A stretch of 64,000 nt of DNA from Flavobacterium commune (GCF_001857965.1 NZ_CP017774.1:682001-746000); one strand, 5' to 3'; positions 43,222 to 52,591 are shown, counted from the first letter of the stretch. Program-made: numbers and translations. The notes: generated by a model from the sequence alone, not told the origin.

Positions 43222-43464
43222 ATGCAAATGAAAGAGGACGAAAAACCTAGTAAAGAAACCTTAGAAAAATGGTCTAAAGATCCGAACAATTGGATTTGGG
43301 GAATGTTTTATTACAATCCAAAAGACAAACGCATCTTTCCTCCCAAGAAAATTGAGTGGATGGGCTTTACAACTAATTTTGCAAATCCTAAATCAGTACT
43401 TACTTTAATTGGGATGATGTTATTCTTTGCTTTAATGGTATTACTAATCCAAAAAACAAAATAA
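43222..43464 (+). CDS. DUF5808-like small membrane protein
   Basis: An 80-residue protein. The soluble part has WSKDPNNWIWGMFYYNPKDK and RIFPPKKIEWMGFTTNFANP, the pattern of the DUF5808 family (NW..G.FYYNP.D.R.F.PKR). A single C-terminal membrane segment follows (LTLIGMMLFFALMVLLIQ). A second ATG two codons in is equally possible. Its stop codon abuts the stop of the convergent GH25 gene with no base between. It is preceded by a copy of the dispersed GATTTCAGAAGGCAG repeat. Function unknown. Confidence 0.75.
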   Translation: MQMKEDEKPSKETLEKWSKDPNNWIWGMFYYNPKDKRIFPPKKIEWMGFTTNFANPKSVLTLIGMMLFFALMVLLIQKTK

Positions 43465-44325
43465 TCATTCTTTTGTAATAAATCGTAGTTGCTCTATATC
43501 TCCATTAAAGATATTGACATCTACATTGCCGTTTATACCGGAAACGGAAGCTTTTTCAGTAAACTGCCAAAAGAGCCAGTCTTCGTCTAATTTTTCCCGG
43601 TAAAAATTATAGTTGGCAATCCAAAACAAGTAATCGGAGAATTCTTCTTTTAGGAAATCATCATAATAACGCTCTCCCGTGTAAATAATCGGTTTTACTT
43701 TGTAATGTTCCTCAACAGCATTCAACCAACGCTTCAAACCTATTTTCAAGCGTTCCATCGATTGATTTTCCGGTAGTTTTTCTATATCCAAAACAGGAGG
43801 TAAATCGCCTTTTTGCAAGCGAACGGTTTTTATAAAAAGTTCGGCTTGCTCCAATGAATTTTCATTAGGACGATAATAATGATAAGCCCCTCGGATAATA
43901 TTATTTTCTTTGGCTCCCTGCCAATTTTCCCTGAATCTTTTATCTAGCCGATTGTTCCCAACAGTAGCGCGGACAAAAACAAAAGACAACTCATAATCAT
44001 TATCCAAAGTACGCACGGCATCCCAGTCAATTTCATCCTGATATTCCGAAACATCAATTCCTATGGCTTTCGATTCATTTTTTTCTAAAACCTGAAAGTT
44101 CCGCACATCCGAAAGTCGTTTTTCACGGGCTTCATTGTCCAAAACCTTATCGGTTTTAAAACTAAAATAATAAGCCAAACCATTTCGATAATGATAAATA
44201 ATTCCAAAAAACAGCAAAACAGTCACTGCAACAACAGCTAACTTAATGAGTTTTTTTCGAAAAACTGAAGTCTTCTTTTTTGATTTTCCGGAAGTGGTTC
44301 GGCGTCGATTATTTTGTTTTGCCAT
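43465..44325 (-). CDS. Membrane-anchored GH25 family lysozyme-like muramidase
   Basis: A 286-residue protein with a basic N-terminus, one membrane anchor (about 28-45) and a GH25 domain (about 85-280): AIGIDVSEYQDEIDW with the catalytic-site Asp, LSFVFVRATVGNNRLDKRF, IRGAYHYYRPNENS, LPPVLDIEKLPEN and DWLFWQFTEKASV. GH25 enzymes cleave the MurNAc-GlcNAc bond of peptidoglycan; the anchor would place it on the periplasmic side of the inner membrane. Its start overlaps the end of pssA by 17 bp, so the two are cotranscribed. Confidence 0.9.
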   Translation of the reverse strand: MAKQNNRRRTTSGKSKKKTSVFRKKLIKLAVVAVTVLLFFGIIYHYRNGLAYYFSFKTDKVLDNEAREKRLSDVRNFQVLEKNESKAIGIDVSEYQDEIDWDAVRTLDNDYELSFVFVRATVGNNRLDKRFRENWQGAKENNIIRGAYHYYRPNENSLEQAELFIKTVRLQKGDLPPVLDIEKLPENQSMERLKIGLKRWLNAVEEHYKVKPIIYTGERYYDDFLKEEFSDYLFWIANYNFYREKLDEDWLFWQFTEKASVSGINGNVDVNIFNGDIEQLRFITKE

Positions 44326-45031
44326 CCAATGAAAATCTATTGTTCAAAATTGATAATAATACATAAGCAATGATTACCAATGGGACTCCGGCATACTGAA
44401 AAAATACCAACAACAAAACCGACAATGTCAGAAAACCAATTTGAAGCAAATTATCTTTTAATGTGAATTTCTTGATTTTTAAAGCAAACAAAGGAATTTC
44501 GGCATTTAAAATATAAGCACTAAAAGCAGTAATCAATAGCAAAACCCATTGACTAGTGAGCATTTCGAATGCCGCGAAAGAATCGGAATATTTGATTACC
44601 AAAGGCAAACTCAACATAAACAAAGAATTAGCCGGTGTAGGTAAACCAATAAAAGAATCGGTTTGACGGGTATCAATATTAAAAAACGCCAAACGATAAC
44701 AAGATCCCAACGTAATGATAAATCCCAAGAAAGGAATATAAGGACAAGTCGAAATTTCGTGCTGACTGTTTACTAACAAATAATACATTACATAACCCGG
44801 TACTACGCCGCTGGTAACCATATCGGCTAAGGAGTCCAATTGCAGACCTAATTCACCCGTAACTTTAAATAAACGGGCAAAAAAACCATCAAAAAAGTCA
44901 AAGAAAATCCCTAAAAACACAAAGAAAAAAGCCATTTCAAAATCCTGATTACTCACAAAAACCATGGCAATACAACCACAAAAAAGATTTAGTAACGTAA
45001 TGGCGTTAGGAATATGCTTTTTAATATTCAT
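44309..45031 (-). CDS. pssA: CDP-diacylglycerol-serine O-phosphatidyltransferase
   Basis: A 240-residue polytopic enzyme making phosphatidylserine, precursor of phosphatidylethanolamine. The CDP-alcohol phosphatidyltransferase signature D-G-x2-A-R-x8-G-x3-D-x3-D is exact in DGFFARLFKVTGELG followed by LQLDSLAD. NAITLLNLFCGCIAMVF is the usual N-terminal motif of this subfamily. About six to seven membrane segments. It leads a two-gene unit with the GH25 gene and has a good promoter upstream. Confidence 0.92.
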   Translation of the reverse strand: MNIKKHIPNAITLLNLFCGCIAMVFVSNQDFEMAFFFVFLGIFFDFFDGFFARLFKVTGELGLQLDSLADMVTSGVVPGYVMYYLLVNSQHEISTCPYIPFLGFIITLGSCYRLAFFNIDTRQTDSFIGLPTPANSLFMLSLPLVIKYSDSFAAFEMLTSQWVLLLITAFSAYILNAEIPLFALKIKKFTLKDNLLQIGFLTLSVLLLVFFQYAGVPLVIIAYVLLSILNNRFSLDGKTK

Positions 45032-45058
45032 TTTTGATTTGTTTTTAAGAATAGTTCA

Positions 45059-45090
45059 CAAATTTAATACAATAGCATTTGTAAATTCAA
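45059..45090 (-). promoter_or_regulatory. Promoter of pssA (TTG-N21-TAAATTTG)
   Basis: On the minus strand TAAATTTG (45059-45066) is 21 bases from a TTG (45088-45090), within the 17-23 spacing of the Flavobacterium consensus. Confidence 0.65.
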
Positions 45091-45153
45091 ATTAGTCGAA
45101 TAAAAATTGGGATAAAGGACAATGATAAATAACAACAGCTCATCAAAAAATGA

Positions 45154-45161
45154 TACTTTTG
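45154..45161 (+). promoter_or_regulatory. -7 box TACTTTTG of the DUF4105 gene
   Basis: An exact TAnnTTTG match 27 bp before the ATG at 45188. Confidence 0.5.
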
Positions 45162-45187
45162 AAAAAAATTAGCAAAAGACTCTCAGT

Positions 45188-46330
45188 ATGGTGAATATTT
45201 TTCTTTCTAAAAAAACAGTATTTCTTGTATTCCTTTTAAGTTTTTTTAATGCTGTTTGTGCAAAAAGCATTCAATTATCCAAAGAAGCTTCGGTAAGCGT
45301 AATCACTTGTGGCGTTGGAAACGAATCTTATTCTCTTTTTGGACATACTGCTATTCGAATTAAAGATGCGGTTAATTTTGTAGATGCTGTTTATAATTAT
45401 GGTGCCTTTGACTTCAATACGCCTAATTTTGTTCCAAAATTTGCCAAAGGAGACCTTCAATATTTTGCTGTAGTCAATCGTTACAGTGATTTTATCAATC
45501 AATACAGCTATGAAAACCGTTCGGTTGATGAGCAGGAACTCCAAATTCCACTTACACTCAAACAACAACTTTTTGAAAATCTAAATAACTCATTGGCATC
45601 AGGAGGTAGTCATTATACCTATAAATTTATTGATAAAAACTGTACTTCGATGGTAGTGGACATTATCAATAAAACTTTAGGAGAAACCGTAATTACTAAA
45701 AAAACAGATACCGAACTGACTTACAGAAGTATTTTGTATCCTTATTTTGACCATCATTTTTATGAAAAATTAGGAACCAGCATTATTTTTGGCAGCAAAG
45801 TAGATGCAATGGGGACAAAATTATTCCTGCCTTTAGAATTGCAAAAAAGCTTAAAGCTGATTCAATATAAAAACCAGGCTTTAGCTCCTAAGAACCAAAC
45901 TCTTTTACACTTTGAGGAATCTCATCCAAGCTCCTGGTGGAATAATATTTATTCGTATCTAATTGCATTGGGTCTATTAGTTATTTGGAACAAAAAAAGA
46001 GTGCATTATGTTTATTTTGCCACAATGGGACTGCTGGGTTTGTTCTTTCTGTTTATGGGATTTTATTCCAATCATTTGGAATTAGCCAATAATTACAATG
46101 TTCTATTATTCAATCCAACATTGTTAATATTATGCTTTTTTTACGCTACAAAAAACAGAGCATGGACTTATAAATTAAGCTTATTCAACCTTTGTTTGTC
46201 ATTGATTTATTTAGTTGTTCTAATCAACAAAGCCCATTTACTAATTGTTCTGCCTTTGTTACTAACTTCTGCCTATTTTTTAATACAATTGGCACTAAAA
46301 AACAAGAAACCAATACCAATCATTATTTAA
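45188..46330 (+). CDS. DUF4105 domain membrane protein
   Basis: A 380-residue protein with a signal peptide (VFLLSFFNAVCA). The DUF4105 domain (about 30-180) has VSVITCGVGNESYSLFGHTA, AVYNYGAFDFNTPNFVPKFA and the Cys/His-like positions of KFIDKNCTSMVVDIIN, like papain-fold enzymes that remodel cell-envelope substrates. Residues 255-375 form four or five membrane segments. The activity is not established. It is monocistronic; the following gap is full of dispersed repeats. Confidence 0.82.
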   Translation: MVNIFLSKKTVFLVFLLSFFNAVCAKSIQLSKEASVSVITCGVGNESYSLFGHTAIRIKDAVNFVDAVYNYGAFDFNTPNFVPKFAKGDLQYFAVVNRYSDFINQYSYENRSVDEQELQIPLTLKQQLFENLNNSLASGGSHYTYKFIDKNCTSMVVDIINKTLGETVITKKTDTELTYRSILYPYFDHHFYEKLGTSIIFGSKVDAMGTKLFLPLELQKSLKLIQYKNQALAPKNQTLLHFEESHPSSWWNNIYSYLIALGLLVIWNKKRVHYVYFATMGLLGLFFLFMGFYSNHLELANNYNVLLFNPTLLILCFFYATKNRAWTYKLSLFNLCLSLIYLVVLINKAHLLIVLPLLLTSAYFLIQLALKNKKPIPIII

Positions 46331-46654
46331 CCTGTATTACGTATTGGAACACAGATTAAACGGATTCTTTAATTATTTTTAAGCATAAAATCTGCGGTAA
46401 TCTGCATAATCTGCGGGACAAAAAAACAAAAAATCCTAATGCGGATTCTGGGTTTAAAAAATTATGACTGTCCGCTAAGCAGACCAAATGAAAAATAGGC
46501 CACAATCCCGATAGCTATCGGGACGGATTGAAGAGATAAAAACGGATTTTTTAAGCTTTTTATAAATTACAATTTGCGAAAATCCGTTAAAATCAGTTTC
46601 ACCTGTGTGCCATTCTCAATAATTGGTATGAGAAACAGATAGTCATATAAAAAA
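46331..46654. other. 324-bp gap holding dispersed repeats
   Basis: No gene. It includes the perfect 18-bp palindrome TCCCGATAGCTATCGGGA (46506-46523), a copy of the GTCCGCT palindrome (46470-46484) and short direct repeats based on AAATCTGCGGTAATCTGCA and AATCCG. It marks the left edge of the polysaccharide locus. Confidence 0.6.
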
Positions 46655-48049
46655 TTATTGTCCTCTATAAAACAATACTGTTGTAATTGTTTTTAATGCA
46701 ATATTAAAATCGAGATAAAAGCTCCTGTGTTTGATATAATACAAGTCGTACTGCAATTTTATCAAACTGTCTTCGATAGTTTCTCCATACGAATAATTTA
46801 CCTGCGCCCAACCGGTAAGTCCCGGTTTTATGATGTGGCGGGTTTCATAAAAAGGCATTATGGAAGCAATTTCTTTTACAAAAAATGGTCTTTCCGGGCG
46901 TGGGCCTATCACTGCCATTTCGCCTTTTAGAATATTTAAAAATTGAGGAAATTCGTCCATTCTGGTTTTTCGCATAAATCTTCCAAAAGCGGTTACTCTA
47001 GTATCATTAACTGTAGCAAAAACAGCCTTAGCTGATTCGGAATTTTCAATCATGGTACGAAATTTCAGAATATTAAAAACAACACCATCTTTGCCTACAC
47101 GCTCCTGAGTGTAAAACAAACTTCCCTTATTGGCTATTGTATTCATTAAAAAGATAAAAGGAATCAACAACACGGCAACAAACAAACCTACAAGGGAAAC
47201 TAAAACCTCCAGTATTCTAACAATCAACAAGTACAAACGGTTTTGATTACTTCGGCTAAAAGGGAAAAAACGATAAAAATCACGCTCTACATACTGCACC
47301 GGAATGCGTTGTGTTTTTTCTTCATACACCTGCGAATATTCTCTGATTACTTTTCCCGACTCTAACAATTTCAACAACTGCTGGTACAATTCAGTAGTAA
47401 TACTATCCGGTTTTTGAGTTCCAATTACAATTTCGGTAATGTAATTTTCTTTTACAAAGTCAATTAAATCTCCGGGATTAATACATTTTACAGGCAACAA
47501 TTTATCTTCTGCTGATTCATTAGACTCGCAATGGCTTACATAAGCAATTATTTTATAATGTGGATCAATATCTTCCAAACCTGAAATAAGATCATTTAAT
47601 TGCTCCTTATCACAAACTAATAAGGCTGTTTGATGAAAACGTTTGGATGCTAAAAAACGCACATAAAACACTCTCCACAAAATCAGAGAAAAGAAAACAA
47701 CAAAGAGAAAAGTGACTATCTGAAGTCGGTTTGAAGGCAAAACGGGTGAATATACCGGCGTTAAAAAATAAGCCAAAACCGTTGTAGTAACCGTAAGAAT
47801 CGTACTTTTTATAATTGAAAACTCATTACTTGCCACCTGAAGATTATAGAGTTCAAAAATGGTACCTATAATTTTAAGATAAGTAATTAAAACAACCAGA
47901 TTAACCCAATTCAAAACCGATGATTTTAAGTACTCTAACTCAAAAAAAAGGCCTACTGTGTATAAAGCCACAACCACGCTAAACACATCTACAAGATGCA
48001 AAAGCATTTTTCTTTCGGATATTTCAAAATGGATTCTGTCTTTTGACAT
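46655..48049 (-). CDS. Polyprenyl-phosphate sugar phosphotransferase (initiating glycosyltransferase)
   Basis: A 464-residue membrane protein of the WcaJ/WbaP type. The N-terminal half has four to five membrane segments and a CoA-binding-like domain (about 145-260). A fifth segment (about 285-305) leads to the C-terminal catalytic domain with GSLFYTQERVGKDG, VFNILKFRTMIENSE, MRKTRMDEFPQFLNILKGEM and VIGPRPERPFFV. It moves a sugar-1-phosphate onto undecaprenyl phosphate to start repeat-unit synthesis. It lies at the downstream end of the minus-strand polysaccharide genes. Confidence 0.93.
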   Translation of the reverse strand: MSKDRIHFEISERKMLLHLVDVFSVVVALYTVGLFFELEYLKSSVLNWVNLVVLITYLKIIGTIFELYNLQVASNEFSIIKSTILTVTTTVLAYFLTPVYSPVLPSNRLQIVTFLFVVFFSLILWRVFYVRFLASKRFHQTALLVCDKEQLNDLISGLEDIDPHYKIIAYVSHCESNESAEDKLLPVKCINPGDLIDFVKENYITEIVIGTQKPDSITTELYQQLLKLLESGKVIREYSQVYEEKTQRIPVQYVERDFYRFFPFSRSNQNRLYLLIVRILEVLVSLVGLFVAVLLIPFIFLMNTIANKGSLFYTQERVGKDGVVFNILKFRTMIENSESAKAVFATVNDTRVTAFGRFMRKTRMDEFPQFLNILKGEMAVIGPRPERPFFVKEIASIMPFYETRHIIKPGLTGWAQVNYSYGETIEDSLIKLQYDLYYIKHRSFYLDFNIALKTITTVLFYRGQ

Positions 48050-48159
48050 ATACTTTTTACTTATGTTGGCAAGATACTCTGTTCCGTTAAAAAAAGCAAT
48101 ATAAAGGAATTAAATCACAGGACGAACACATCAGTTTCAGGAATAAAAAACCAACCACA

Positions 48160-48183
48160 AACCTGTCTGCCGACAAGCAGGTT
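48160..48183. repeat. CCTGTCTGCCGAC hairpin
   Basis: The outer arms AACCTG/CAGGTT pair around CTGCCGAC. The same core is at 57028-57047 (perfect CCTGTCTGCCGACAGGCAGG) and partly at 15630-15644. Confidence 0.55.
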
Positions 48184-48248
48184 ACACAAATTCGAATATT
48201 ATAATATTCCTCGAATCTACCCAGAGCAGATAAAATTTGAGCAAATTA

Positions 48249-48274
48249 GTGTAATTCGTGGCAAAAATAAAACT
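48249..48274. repeat. Inverted copy of the 3817-3842 repeat
   Basis: A 26-base exact reverse complement of the element at 3817-3842 (GTGTAATTCGTGGCAAAAAT...), 44 kb away, in another intergenic gap. Confidence 0.8.
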
Positions 48275-48378
48275 CATTCGTATTCCCTTAATTAAAGCTA
48301 AGATCATAAACTCTTTTAACTTTAAAAATAATACTCTTTAAAAAGCCATAATTTCAGTTAAAAACCATGAATCTAATT

Positions 48379-48503
48379 ATACCATTTAGAAATATAGAGC
48401 GGTCTAATTGTTTTTTGTCAAATCGAGCGCAGTCGAGATTCAATAGTAGTTCTCGACTGCGCTCGAACTGACAATTAAGAACATTTATATTTCTAAATGG
48501 TAT
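48379..48503. mobile_element. MITE-like 125-bp element with 18-bp terminal inverted repeats
   Basis: The ends ATACCATTTAGAAATATA (48379-48396) and TATATTTCTAAATGGTAT (48486-48503) are perfect inverted repeats. Between them the arms TCGAGCGCAGTCGAGA and TCTCGACTGCGCTCGA pair again. The right end overlaps the stop codon of the next gene (48503-48505). A related copy, without a matching right end, is at 60122-60250. Confidence 0.7.
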
Positions 48504-49843
48504 TATTCCTTTGCTTTTTGAATGGGGCTAAACTGCACATGCAACAAAGCCAATGCGTAAAGAAAAGCAGGTGCCGCTGTTCGCATGGCGGCATGATTAA
48601 TGGTTAGAAGCCAAAATATATAGAATGAGAAAAAATAAACATTTTGATAATTAATTAAAAAAAGAATTAGGGGAGTAATCAAAAGGATGATTAAGATAAA
48701 CACCCCAAACATACCGTGTTCTGATAACAATCGGGTTATTTCATTATGGGAAGCCACCTCTTGTCCCAGCATTTGTTCCCGATACGATTTTCCTAAACCT
48801 ATACCAACTCCCAAAATTGGGTTTTCTTTAAAAAGCTCCAATTCGGTATTCATTACCTGTTCCCGACCTCCCAAACGGTCTTCTTTTACTCGTCCTGCTG
48901 CATCCTGATTAGAATATCGTTTACTAATCAATCCACTGGTTTGAACAACACTATAACTCCAGATTCCCAAAGCCATAATTCCGCTGAGTACAATAATCCA
49001 CTTTAACTTTCTTTTTCCGGATGAATTACTGAATAAATAAGACGCCAAAAGTACCAAAACAATCATTGCAAAACCTGTAATTACTCCCCCTCTTGAAAAA
49101 GTAACAATAGCCCGATAACTCGTAAACACAAAGAGAAAAGCATTTAAACCCATAATAATTACAGATTTAGACATAAAAACCAATTGGCAGAAAAAAACAA
49201 ACATCCCTAAGCCCAGAATAGTAGATACCTGATTAGGACCAAAACCTCCGGAAGTGGCAAAATTAGACTGAGTTCCCGTTACCACATCGCGAACACTTGG
49301 ATTGTACAACAACAAATAAACTAAAGTAGCTATGATAGGTAAACCAAAAAGTACTACCACATTTTGTAACTGAACATAAAGCAACCGCCTTTGATAACAA
49401 TACAAGGCGCACAATCCCAAACATATTGGTCCGGAAATATTAAAGGTAATGGCTTTTCTTATTTCTAAATTAATCTCCTGATTGCTCATGGTTATTAAAA
49501 CAGCAGGAATTAAAAACAAAAAATAGAACCAATATGCAAAACTACTTTTAGAAAAACCACTTAAAACAAAACCCAACAACATCAAAAAAGAAACCACCAC
49601 TTTGACATATTCATTATTCAAATTCCCTCCTGTCATTCGCAAAAAAACCTCAGCACCTACTATATAAGCAGCAACATACAAGACTTCGTTGTTTTTATTA
49701 TTGTTTTTAATAACATAATAAAAGCCAAAAACCGCAATTGCTAATGCGTAGATTTTAGACAAAAAAGGAATGAAAAAAATAATGACCGCTATTCCAACAT
49801 GAAGCAGCGCCAGATTGATATAATTGATTTCCGATTTATTCAT
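48503..49843 (-). CDS. O-antigen ligase/polymerase family membrane protein
   Basis: A 446-residue protein with about twelve membrane segments and one larger periplasmic loop (about 300-350) that holds FKENPILGVGIGLGKSYREQ and SHNEITRLLSEHGMFGVF, the Wzy_C/WaaL-type signature including the loop His. It either polymerises repeat units (Wzy) or ligates glycan to a lipid or protein acceptor; sequence alone does not decide. Its start overlaps the end of the next gene upstream by 8 bp. The stop codon overlaps the end of a MITE-like element. Confidence 0.87.
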   Translation of the reverse strand: MNKSEINYINLALLHVGIAVIIFFIPFLSKIYALAIAVFGFYYVIKNNNKNNEVLYVAAYIVGAEVFLRMTGGNLNNEYVKVVVSFLMLLGFVLSGFSKSSFAYWFYFLFLIPAVLITMSNQEINLEIRKAITFNISGPICLGLCALYCYQRRLLYVQLQNVVVLFGLPIIATLVYLLLYNPSVRDVVTGTQSNFATSGGFGPNQVSTILGLGMFVFFCQLVFMSKSVIIMGLNAFLFVFTSYRAIVTFSRGGVITGFAMIVLVLLASYLFSNSSGKRKLKWIIVLSGIMALGIWSYSVVQTSGLISKRYSNQDAAGRVKEDRLGGREQVMNTELELFKENPILGVGIGLGKSYREQMLGQEVASHNEITRLLSEHGMFGVFILIILLITPLILFLINYQNVYFFSFYIFWLLTINHAAMRTAAPAFLYALALLHVQFSPIQKAKE

Positions 49844-50918
49844 TTATGGTTGTTCTTATCCAATGGATGTATTTTTTTATACTTGAAGCTTCCGAAAAAT
49901 GCTCCACTACAGTCTGATGCAGGTTTTCTGAAAAACGCTCCCGAAGTATTCTATCATCAATTAATTCAACTAATCGATTATAAAACAGCACCCTATCATT
50001 TGGTGGTACTAAAAACCCATTTTTAGTATCTGCAATAACAGCTGCCACCTGCCCTACCTGAGTGACAACAACTGCTTTTTGATGCAATCCGTATTCTAAA
50101 AGTGCTACCGGCAATCCTTCCGAATTAGAGGTTAAAACTCCTATTTGAACTTGTGCTAAAATTGCAGCAACATCCGAACCGGAATCATATACAAAAACGT
50201 GATTTTCTAATTGTTTTCTTTTCAGTTCTTCTTTCAATGCTTTCGAATAGTCGTCCTTAAAATCTTTACCCAATAAATGAAAACTCCAATCGGGATGTGA
50301 CTCTCTTAAGCTGGAAGCAACATCCAATAACAAAAAATGATTTTTTTGCTGCCGCAAATTAGCTAAACAGACAATACGTTTTCCTGATTCTCCTTTTAAA
50401 AAAGTTTGCCTTTCAACCACACTTTCGACCATTGCGAAATTAGGCAAATAAATCACATTCTTAAAATGCAATTGGGTCTTTGACCAGCTTTGAAGGTTCT
50501 CATTTACGGCTATTATTCCGCTAAAAAACCATCTGCCTATTTGTAAAAAAAAGTGAGGTCTCTTTTCTAAAAAAGCACTGTTTCCATAATGATCGTGCCA
50601 AATAATTTTAATTTTTGGCAGAGTCAATTTGACTAATACCGCTAAAAAAAAGGACGAACTATGTGCCTGAATAATTTGTATTTGATGTTGAATAATGTAA
50701 TTTCTAAGTTGAAAAACTGCCTTACAATCGAGTGTGCTTTTTTTATTTAAAAATAAATAAGCTGCTTTTTCAAGCAATTGTTTTTTCAGACTTCCTTCCT
50801 TACGAGTCGCTACTAAAGCTGAAAATTCAATTTCAGCCGCAAGTGCATTGGCATAATTCACCGCCATGCGTTCTGCACCACCGGCTTCCAGGGAATCTAT
50901 GAGTTGTAAGATTCTCAT
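49836..50918 (-). CDS. Glycosyltransferase family 4
   Basis: A 360-residue GT-B enzyme beginning MRILQLIDSLEAGGAERMAV, the typical GT4 start with Gly loop. The donor-site part is SNSEGLPVALLEYGLHQKAV (E-x7-E motif region) near 275. It transfers a sugar from a nucleotide donor to the growing lipid-linked glycan at the cytoplasmic face. Overlaps its upstream neighbour by 4 bp (ATGA) and its downstream neighbour by 8 bp. Confidence 0.9.
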   Translation of the reverse strand: MRILQLIDSLEAGGAERMAVNYANALAAEIEFSALVATRKEGSLKKQLLEKAAYLFLNKKSTLDCKAVFQLRNYIIQHQIQIIQAHSSSFFLAVLVKLTLPKIKIIWHDHYGNSAFLEKRPHFFLQIGRWFFSGIIAVNENLQSWSKTQLHFKNVIYLPNFAMVESVVERQTFLKGESGKRIVCLANLRQQKNHFLLLDVASSLRESHPDWSFHLLGKDFKDDYSKALKEELKRKQLENHVFVYDSGSDVAAILAQVQIGVLTSNSEGLPVALLEYGLHQKAVVVTQVGQVAAVIADTKNGFLVPPNDRVLFYNRLVELIDDRILRERFSENLHQTVVEHFSEASSIKKYIHWIRTTINE

Positions 50919-52036
50919 CCTTGTATTAATTTTTGAATTTCATTTTCAAAACGTTCTAAAGTATAATTCCTGGACCAATTGAGTGCAACTTTGCTTTTGT
51001 CTTGAAAATCCTTCGGATGATTTATCAATGCTATAATTTTTGCTACATCTTTGGCTAAATCCATTTGTAACAAAATCCCTCTATTACCTTCGTCTAGCAT
51101 ATAGGGAACACAGGAAACCGCAGTTGCTATTGGTACACAAGCCCAAAACATCCCTTCGGCAATTGCTTTTGGCCAACCTTCACTTTTAGAAGGCAAAATC
51201 ACAAAATGACTTTCCTGATAGGCTTTTTTTAGTACTTGCTGATTTTGATTGCCGTGTAAAAACACATATTCTTTCAAATTATTAACTTCAATATATTTCT
51301 CTAAAACTGTTTTAAGTATCCCTTCTCCATAAATATCTAAAACTACATTTTGATTCGTTTGAAGTATTTGTTCTACTAATCGAATCGCATATATTGGATT
51401 TTTTCCTTCCACCAAAGTCCCTACAAATAGTAGTCTTATTTTTTCTTGCTGATTTATTGTTTTGGAAATCGCTGCTTCTTCTTGCTCTGAATAAGTCGCT
51501 GTAAAAAAAGGTTTCAGGTTTTTAGACTGGTTTTCCCAATTGCCATAGACTAAGACTTGCATATTCCGAGTCAAAAAAGGATTATTCAAAATCCATTTCT
51601 GTAACCGATAACTCCATGGTTGTTTGCTTTTAGGATCCCAATTTCCGGCATATTTGGCTGTTTTTGTTTTAGATGGAAAAAATATTTGCACTATACAAGC
51701 CAATAATCCTATATTCCCGGGACAACGAAGATGGATATGATCAGCCTGTTGCATAGCTTTAAAAATAGTGGATCTATTTTTCAATACTTTCCTAATAGAA
51801 GAAAAAGCCGATCTTATTGTTTTGACACTAAATTCTTCAAGAGTTATAGTTGTTAAAGTAGAAAAATTAATCTGAGAAACTAATAAGTTCTTATGTTCTT
51901 CCCATACTGGACAGCAAAATTGAATTTCATCAGTATGCTTAGCCCATATTTGCATTTCTTTTTCATAAGGAGTATACATGAATAATTTTCCTTTTAGCTG
52001 AACAATTGGCGCTGATGAAAACACTATTAATCTCAT
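50915..52036 (-). CDS. Glycosyltransferase family 4
   Basis: A 373-residue GT-B protein. The acceptor domain starts MRLIVFSSAPIVQLKGKLFM and the donor domain holds IRLLFVGTLVEGKNPIYAIR, SEGWPKAIAEGMFWACVPIA and VPYMLDEGNRGILL. It overlaps the next gene by 4 bp and lies 3 bp from the acetyltransferase, so it is in one operon. Sugar specificity is unknown. Confidence 0.88.
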   Translation of the reverse strand: MRLIVFSSAPIVQLKGKLFMYTPYEKEMQIWAKHTDEIQFCCPVWEEHKNLLVSQINFSTLTTITLEEFSVKTIRSAFSSIRKVLKNRSTIFKAMQQADHIHLRCPGNIGLLACIVQIFFPSKTKTAKYAGNWDPKSKQPWSYRLQKWILNNPFLTRNMQVLVYGNWENQSKNLKPFFTATYSEQEEAAISKTINQQEKIRLLFVGTLVEGKNPIYAIRLVEQILQTNQNVVLDIYGEGILKTVLEKYIEVNNLKEYVFLHGNQNQQVLKKAYQESHFVILPSKSEGWPKAIAEGMFWACVPIATAVSCVPYMLDEGNRGILLQMDLAKDVAKIIALINHPKDFQDKSKVALNWSRNYTLERFENEIQKLIQG

Positions 52037-52039
52037 AAG

Positions 52040-52591
52040 TTAAATATATTCTTTAGATCCTTTTGAAGAAATCTTAACTGCAGGAACTCCTGATACTATA
52101 CTACTAGATTCAACATCTTTTATCACTAATGAGCAAGCACTTACTAAAACATCATCACCAATACAAATATTTCCTGCAACAACACTATTAGCTCCCAAAT
52201 AAACATTATTTCCTATTTTAGGCACTCCTCTATTTTCATTTAATCCTGAAACTCCAATTGTAACTCCTTGTGAAACATTACAATTATTACCAATAACCGC
52301 TTTTGCATTAATAATGATACCTCCAAAATGACCAATATAAAAAGAATGTCCAATTTTAGCAGAAGAAGGAATAGAAATCCCTGTTAGTATTTCTATTATT
52401 TTTTGCCATACTAGACATACAACTTGAAATAATTGTTTTAAAACCGGAATTTTTAATTGATAAACAAAATTTGCTATTCGATATTGAAATATAGCCCAAA
52501 ACCCTTGAGTAAAAAAAAGTATCGAAACAAAATTCCCACCATACTTTTTATATTTTTTATAATCAGAATACAATAATTGAAACAAATTCAT
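52040..52591 (-). CDS. Hexapeptide-repeat O-acetyltransferase (CysE/serine acetyltransferase-like)
   Basis: A 183-residue left-handed beta-helix protein. Residues about 75-175 carry hexad repeats: SSAKIGHSFYIGHFGGIII, IGNNCNVSQGVTIGVSG, PKIGNNVYLGANSVVAGN, CIGDDVLVSACSLVIKDVES. The catalytic His lies in YIGHFGG. The N-terminal helix region resembles serine acetyltransferases, but in this setting, between glycosyltransferases, acetyl transfer to a sugar is more likely. Three and five bp from its neighbours. Confidence 0.87.
   Translation of the reverse strand: MNLFQLLYSDYKKYKKYGGNFVSILFFTQGFWAIFQYRIANFVYQLKIPVLKQLFQVVCLVWQKIIEILTGISIPSSAKIGHSFYIGHFGGIIINAKAVIGNNCNVSQGVTIGVSGLNENRGVPKIGNNVYLGANSVVAGNICIGDDVLVSACSLVIKDVESSSIVSGVPAVKISSKGSKEYI

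Larger units (their letters stand above)
48050..48502. other. 453-bp gap holding several dispersed palindromic elements
   Basis: No gene. In order: an AACCTGTCTGCCGACAAGCA hairpin (48160-48183), an inverted copy of the GCCACGAATTACAC element (48249-48274) and a 125-bp element with terminal inverted repeats (48379-48503). Confidence 0.65.
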
